Source: Actinospica sp035552695
Lineage (GTDB): Bacteria > Actinomycetota > Actinomycetes > Streptomycetales > Catenulisporaceae
Direction of reading: 5' to 3'
Assembly: GCF_035552695.1 (NCBI RefSeq)
Contig: NZ_DASZKT010000023.1
Span: 1-64,000 of the forward strand
DNA length: 64,000 nucleotides
In this document: positions 61,010 through 64,000 of the stretch, in pieces
How the letters are laid out: each line of letters opens with the position of its first letter
Position numbering within the stretch: the first letter of the stretch is position 1
The notes under the pieces: model-generated
Database searches by the model: none
The model's input: the letters and a program-made list of their open reading frames with translations, nothing else
What the model was told of the DNA's origin: nothing
Made by a program: the position numbers and the translations under genes

Positions 61010-61717
61010 TCAGCTCAGGCGCCCGGCCAACCGGGTCGCGGCGAGCACGGCGGCGCCCACCGGGGCGTTGCCGGCGGCACGCAGCGCCCGGGCCGCCTCC
61101 GCGAGCGTCGCCCCGCTCGTCATCACGTCGTCCAGCAGCACCACGGGCCGTTCGCCGAGCAGCCGGGCACTCGCGGCGCGCACGGCCAGCGCGCCGTCCA
61201 GGTTCTCCGCGCGCGCGAGACGGGCGAGTCCGGCCTGGTCGGCGACCTTCCGACGGTGCGTCAGCGCGGGCAGCACGGCCACCGATCGGCCGCTCGCGCG
61301 CAGCCGGGTCGCGGCGACCCTGGCCATCCGCAGCATCGGGTCCTGGCCGCGCCGCACGGTCGCCTCGCGGGTCGAGGGGACCGGCACCAGCCACAGCGGG
61401 TCGGCGCCCGCCGCCGCTGCCTCCGCGGCCCTGGCCAGCTCCTGCCCGAGCGGCCTGGCCAGGTCCAGCCTGCCGTGCTCCTTCTGCGCGATGATGATCT
61501 CCGGCACCGGATCGAGGTACGCGGCCAGCGCATGCACCGGCGGAACCCCCGCACCGATCCTGGGCAGCCGGGCGGGCAGCGGCGGCCCGGACAGGCTGAG
61601 CGCGCACAGCGTGCACAGTCCCGGCAGCGCGGAGCGCGACCTCGACTCCCCGCAGCCGGCGCATTCGGCCGGCAGTACCAGGTCGGCGAGCAGCAATGCC
61701 CAGTTCTTGAGCCCCAT
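61010..61717 (-). CDS. ComF family phosphoribosyltransferase-like protein
   Basis: 235-residue ComFC-type protein. The N-terminal zinc-finger-like cysteines are CAGC and CTLC, and the C-terminal PRPP-binding loop is VVLLDDVMTSGATL. Homologues act in DNA uptake in naturally competent bacteria; the role in actinobacteria is unknown. The ATG at 61717 gives the family N-terminus. Confidence 0.9.
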   Translation of the reverse strand: MGLKNWALLLADLVLPAECAGCGESRSRSALPGLCTLCALSLSGPPLPARLPRIGAGVPPVHALAAYLDPVPEIIIAQKEHGRLDLARPLGQELARAAEAAAAGADPLWLVPVPSTREATVRRGQDPMLRMARVAATRLRASGRSVAVLPALTHRRKVADQAGLARLARAENLDGALAVRAASARLLGERPVVLLDDVMTSGATLAEAARALRAAGNAPVGAAVLAATRLAGRLS

Positions 61718-61786
61718 CTTGCCGATATTAGGCCGCCATCGACACGACGTCAGTAGACGAACGCCGAGAAAATGCTGAGGAGATGC

Positions 61787-63730
61787 TCAGTAACTCGGGG
61801 ATGTACCGGTCACGCCGCTGAGCTGCTGCGCGTCCTGTCCCTCGACGGAGAGCGAGTAGAGCAGGTCCTTGCCGCCGTTCACCGCCGCCGCGATCGGCAG
61901 GCCGCCGGAGCTCCACACGAAGCTCTGCGCGTTGGCCGGCGGGACCGCCTCGACCGGCTGGTCGGTCAGCGAGTCGTAGACCGAGGAGCCGTCGGCGTAG
62001 ATCCGGTAGAGCCCGAGCGTCTGCGAGTTCGGCTGGATGCCGAGCACCGCCAGGGAGTCCTCGTTGTACCAGTCGAAGTCGCTGACCTGGCTCCAATCGG
62101 CCGCGACCAGCTCGGGCGTGCCCAGCTCGAGCAGCCGGCCGCCGCCCGGCTCGGAGACCGCCGCGGCCACCGAGATCCACGAGTCGCCGGTCGAGTCCTT
62201 GTAGGCCACCGCCACCCGGCTGCCGTCCGGGGCCGCCGCGACCTGGGTGACGGTGCCGACCAGCCCGCTGACGGTCACCCGGCTCAGCGTGTCCTGGCCG
62301 TAGCGGTAGACGCTGGTGACGCCGTTCTGCGTGGCGGTGAACCACAGGACGCCGTACGCGTCCCAGCTCATCGCGCCGACCGTGCCGCCGGCCTGGATCG
62401 AGGCGCTCGGGTAGATCGGGGTGAGCCCGTACGGTCCGTCCTGCTCGTGCTGCACGTACACCTTGGTGCCGTCCCGGCTGACCAGCGCGATCTGCTCGGG
62501 CCGCCCGTCCGGCAGCCGGCCCGGCCCGACCGCGACCTGCTTGAACTTCGTCTTCCCCTGCCCGTACGACAGCCCCGACGCGTGCACCGAGCTGAAGGTG
62601 CCGACCTGCTCGACCGTGCCGCCGTCCGCGATGGCGAAGAACGTCTGGCCGCCGTGGGAGCCCTCGTTCTGCCCGCCGTAGGAGGTCACACTGGCGTCGG
62701 GGGTGTCCTGCGGATAGCTCTTGCCGTTCGCCTGGTCCACCACCTTCACCGAGGTCACCTTGGTGCTCAGGCTGTTCAGGGCGGCGGCGAGCTGCTGTCC
62801 TAGCTGCTTGCACGCGTTGGCGGACGCGGCGCAGGTTCCATGGCTGTTGATGTCTACGGTCGCCGAGCCGTCACCCTGGAACTGCACGTCGCCCTTGAGC
62901 TGCGCGCCCTGCACCGGATCCTGCATGGCCGAGCCGAGATTATCCGGCACGCCCTGCACGACCCGCCGGGCCATGGCGTTCGCGATGTCCTGGTCGGTGT
63001 CTATCGCGGGCAGGTAGATCTGAGTGGGGATCAGCTTTCCGCTGTACTGCGCGTTCTGGTAGTAGACGTCGTGCCGGTCGTAGGAGGACTCGAAGTCCGA
63101 GCGCTCCATCAGCACGCCGAAGCCCGTCGAGGTCGAGGGCAGCGAGGAGATCCGGAACCCGTCCTTGGTGTCGGTGAGCCCGAACTCGTAGGTCGCCGTG
63201 CCGCTGGAGGCCGCGTAGACGCCGGAGGGGTCGACCGTGCCGAGCAGATTGCCCTGCACCTGCTCGGTGAACTCGGAACCCGCCGTGGTGCCCACGCCCT
63301 GCGCGACCCGGTTCTGCTGGTTCGCGTCCGGGAGTTGTTCGGACGACGCGCCGGTCTCGCCGTCGGTCTGCGCGGAGTCCGTGCCGGTCGGCTGCGGGTA
63401 GGTCTCCGAGTCGTCGGCGAGCACGATCACCGTGCTCTGCTCGGTCTGCCACAGCTTCTGCATGTCCGGGGTCAGATAGTCGTCGGCGATCGCCAGGTTC
63501 ACCGAGCCGCTGCGCGCCGCCTGCAGGAAGCCGGTCACGATCGCGGTCTGCGACAGGCTCGAGGTCGGCGGAGAGGGCCAGATCTGCACCTGCGAGGAGC
63601 CCGCGTCGCCCTGGGCGACTGAGGTCACCGGCCCGTTCGCCTGCAGGCTGACGCAGCCGGAGGCCACCGCGGCGAGTACCGCCGCGAGCCCGGCCATCCG
63701 TATCGCCGCCCGCCCCGACCGCTCGGTCAC
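61787..63730 (-). CDS. lpqB: Lipoprotein LpqB
   Basis: 647-residue lipoprotein that modulates the MtrAB two-component system. The signal peptide ends in the lipobox ASGC (residues about 1-27). It is followed by a GerMN-like domain (about 150-310) and a C-terminal beta-propeller-like part (about 330-640) rich in short Asp/Ser/Gly turns. The GTG at 63730 follows GGAGGAG and lies 4 bp after the mtrB stop, the standard mtrB-lpqB arrangement. Confidence 0.93.
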   Translation of the reverse strand: MTERSGRAAIRMAGLAAVLAAVASGCVSLQANGPVTSVAQGDAGSSQVQIWPSPPTSSLSQTAIVTGFLQAARSGSVNLAIADDYLTPDMQKLWQTEQSTVIVLADDSETYPQPTGTDSAQTDGETGASSEQLPDANQQNRVAQGVGTTAGSEFTEQVQGNLLGTVDPSGVYAASSGTATYEFGLTDTKDGFRISSLPSTSTGFGVLMERSDFESSYDRHDVYYQNAQYSGKLIPTQIYLPAIDTDQDIANAMARRVVQGVPDNLGSAMQDPVQGAQLKGDVQFQGDGSATVDINSHGTCAASANACKQLGQQLAAALNSLSTKVTSVKVVDQANGKSYPQDTPDASVTSYGGQNEGSHGGQTFFAIADGGTVEQVGTFSSVHASGLSYGQGKTKFKQVAVGPGRLPDGRPEQIALVSRDGTKVYVQHEQDGPYGLTPIYPSASIQAGGTVGAMSWDAYGVLWFTATQNGVTSVYRYGQDTLSRVTVSGLVGTVTQVAAAPDGSRVAVAYKDSTGDSWISVAAAVSEPGGGRLLELGTPELVAADWSQVSDFDWYNEDSLAVLGIQPNSQTLGLYRIYADGSSVYDSLTDQPVEAVPPANAQSFVWSSGGLPIAAAVNGGKDLLYSLSVEGQDAQQLSGVTGTSPSY

Positions 63731-63734
63731 CTGC

Positions 63735-64000
63735 TCACTCCTCCTCGTCCCGGGTATCCCGCGGCTCCGGCGCATTGACCGGAGCGGGGGGCAGCACGAA
63801 CGTGTTCGGGTAGCGCTCGATCCGGGACGAGGAGTCGCCGGGCGACGGCGCGATCGCGGCCACCGCGGCGGAGCGGACCAGCCCGCGCGGCGCGGCGGCG
63901 GCCGGCAGCCGCCGGTGCCGCTGGTGGTGCTGCGAGTCCTCGGGCTCCAGCCGGATCGGCGAGTGCAGCAGTTCGGTGCCGACGGTACGCGGCACGGTGA
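63735..64000 (-). CDS. mtrB: Sensor histidine kinase MtrB, C-terminal end (truncated by window)
   Basis: 88 complete codons of the C-terminus, open to the window edge. The visible part begins after the ATPase domain (TVPRT...) and is a variable Pro/His/Arg-rich tail ending TRDEEE. It is identified mainly by position directly before lpqB; the catalytic domains are outside. Confidence 0.75.
   Translation of the reverse strand, partial: TVPRTVGTELLHSPIRLEPEDSQHHQRHRRLPAAAAPRGLVRSAAVAAIAPSPGDSSSRIERYPNTFVLPPAPVNAPEPRDTRDEEE

Noticed and set aside
1..64000. CRISPR arrays, insertion sequences, prophage genes, secondary-metabolite cluster
   Set aside because: No regularly spaced repeats, transposase, phage structural or PKS/NRPS genes were seen.

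Overview
This window is chromosomal DNA of a very GC-rich actinobacterium. The gene content and order resemble Streptomyces and its relatives: nuoA-N beside a polyprenyl synthase and rarD, the ubiD-ubiA-ubiX-lrp-mqnE block, resA-ccdA-resB-resC, pth-rplY-prs-glmU-tRNA-Gln, and mtrB-lpqB-comF-hpf. Menaquinone is made by the futalosine route. Genus cannot be fixed from the sequence alone; Streptomycetales or Catenulisporales are the best guesses. An exact parS-type site and the housekeeping content suggest a core, origin-side region rather than a chromosome arm.

Layout. 1-2123: end of korA and all of korB (2-oxoacid:ferredoxin oxidoreductase). 2373-4880: an APC permease fused to a C-terminal OB-fold domain, closed by a 22-bp terminator. 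5099-7255: a secreted GH16 glucanase with three binding modules and a LacI/CebR-like operator on its promoter. 7333-10273: rarD, overlapped tail-to-tail by an ogt/ada-alkA alkylation-repair operon. 10381-11403: polyprenyl diphosphate synthase. 11569-13189: a two-gene cassette resembling a polymorphic toxin and its immunity protein, placed between the synthase and nuoN. 13270-29230: a complete 14-subunit NADH dehydrogenase operon (nuoA-N, minus strand) with a Rex box and two CRP-like palindromes upstream.

29751-42777 is a dense menaquinone region: isoprenoid-chain reductase, menG, aminofutalosine deaminase-like amidohydrolase, mqnC, mqnA, mqnE, an Lrp regulator, ubiX-type flavin prenyltransferase, mqnP and mqnL. 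Interspersed are a dimethylformamidase-like lipoprotein, a DUF4229 protein and a GNAT acetyltransferase. mqnB and mqnD are not in the window. 42800-46520: L,D-transpeptidase, a domain-swapped RibD-like protein and an LCP cell-wall protein. 46614-51563: cytochrome c maturation genes resC, resB, ccdA, resA and a second TlpA-like gene with a damaged-looking signal peptide. 51613-58001: phosphoglycerate mutase family protein, hemL, pth, rplY, prs, glmU and tRNA-Gln, the last followed by two tandem copies of its own 3' half. 58070-64000: Ca2+/H+ antiporter, orphan NarL-type regulator, long HPF, ComF-like PRTase, lpqB and the C-terminus of mtrB.

Together the genes link quinone synthesis (mqn, menG, polyprenyl synthase, reductase) to its user (Nuo) and to haem and cytochrome c supply (hemL, res). 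The most unusual items are the toxin/immunity-like cassette, the permease::OB-fold fusion, two micro-ORFs bridging nuo junctions (one made by a duplicated nuoJ start), the tRNA-Gln 3'-half repeats, and the isolated parS site.
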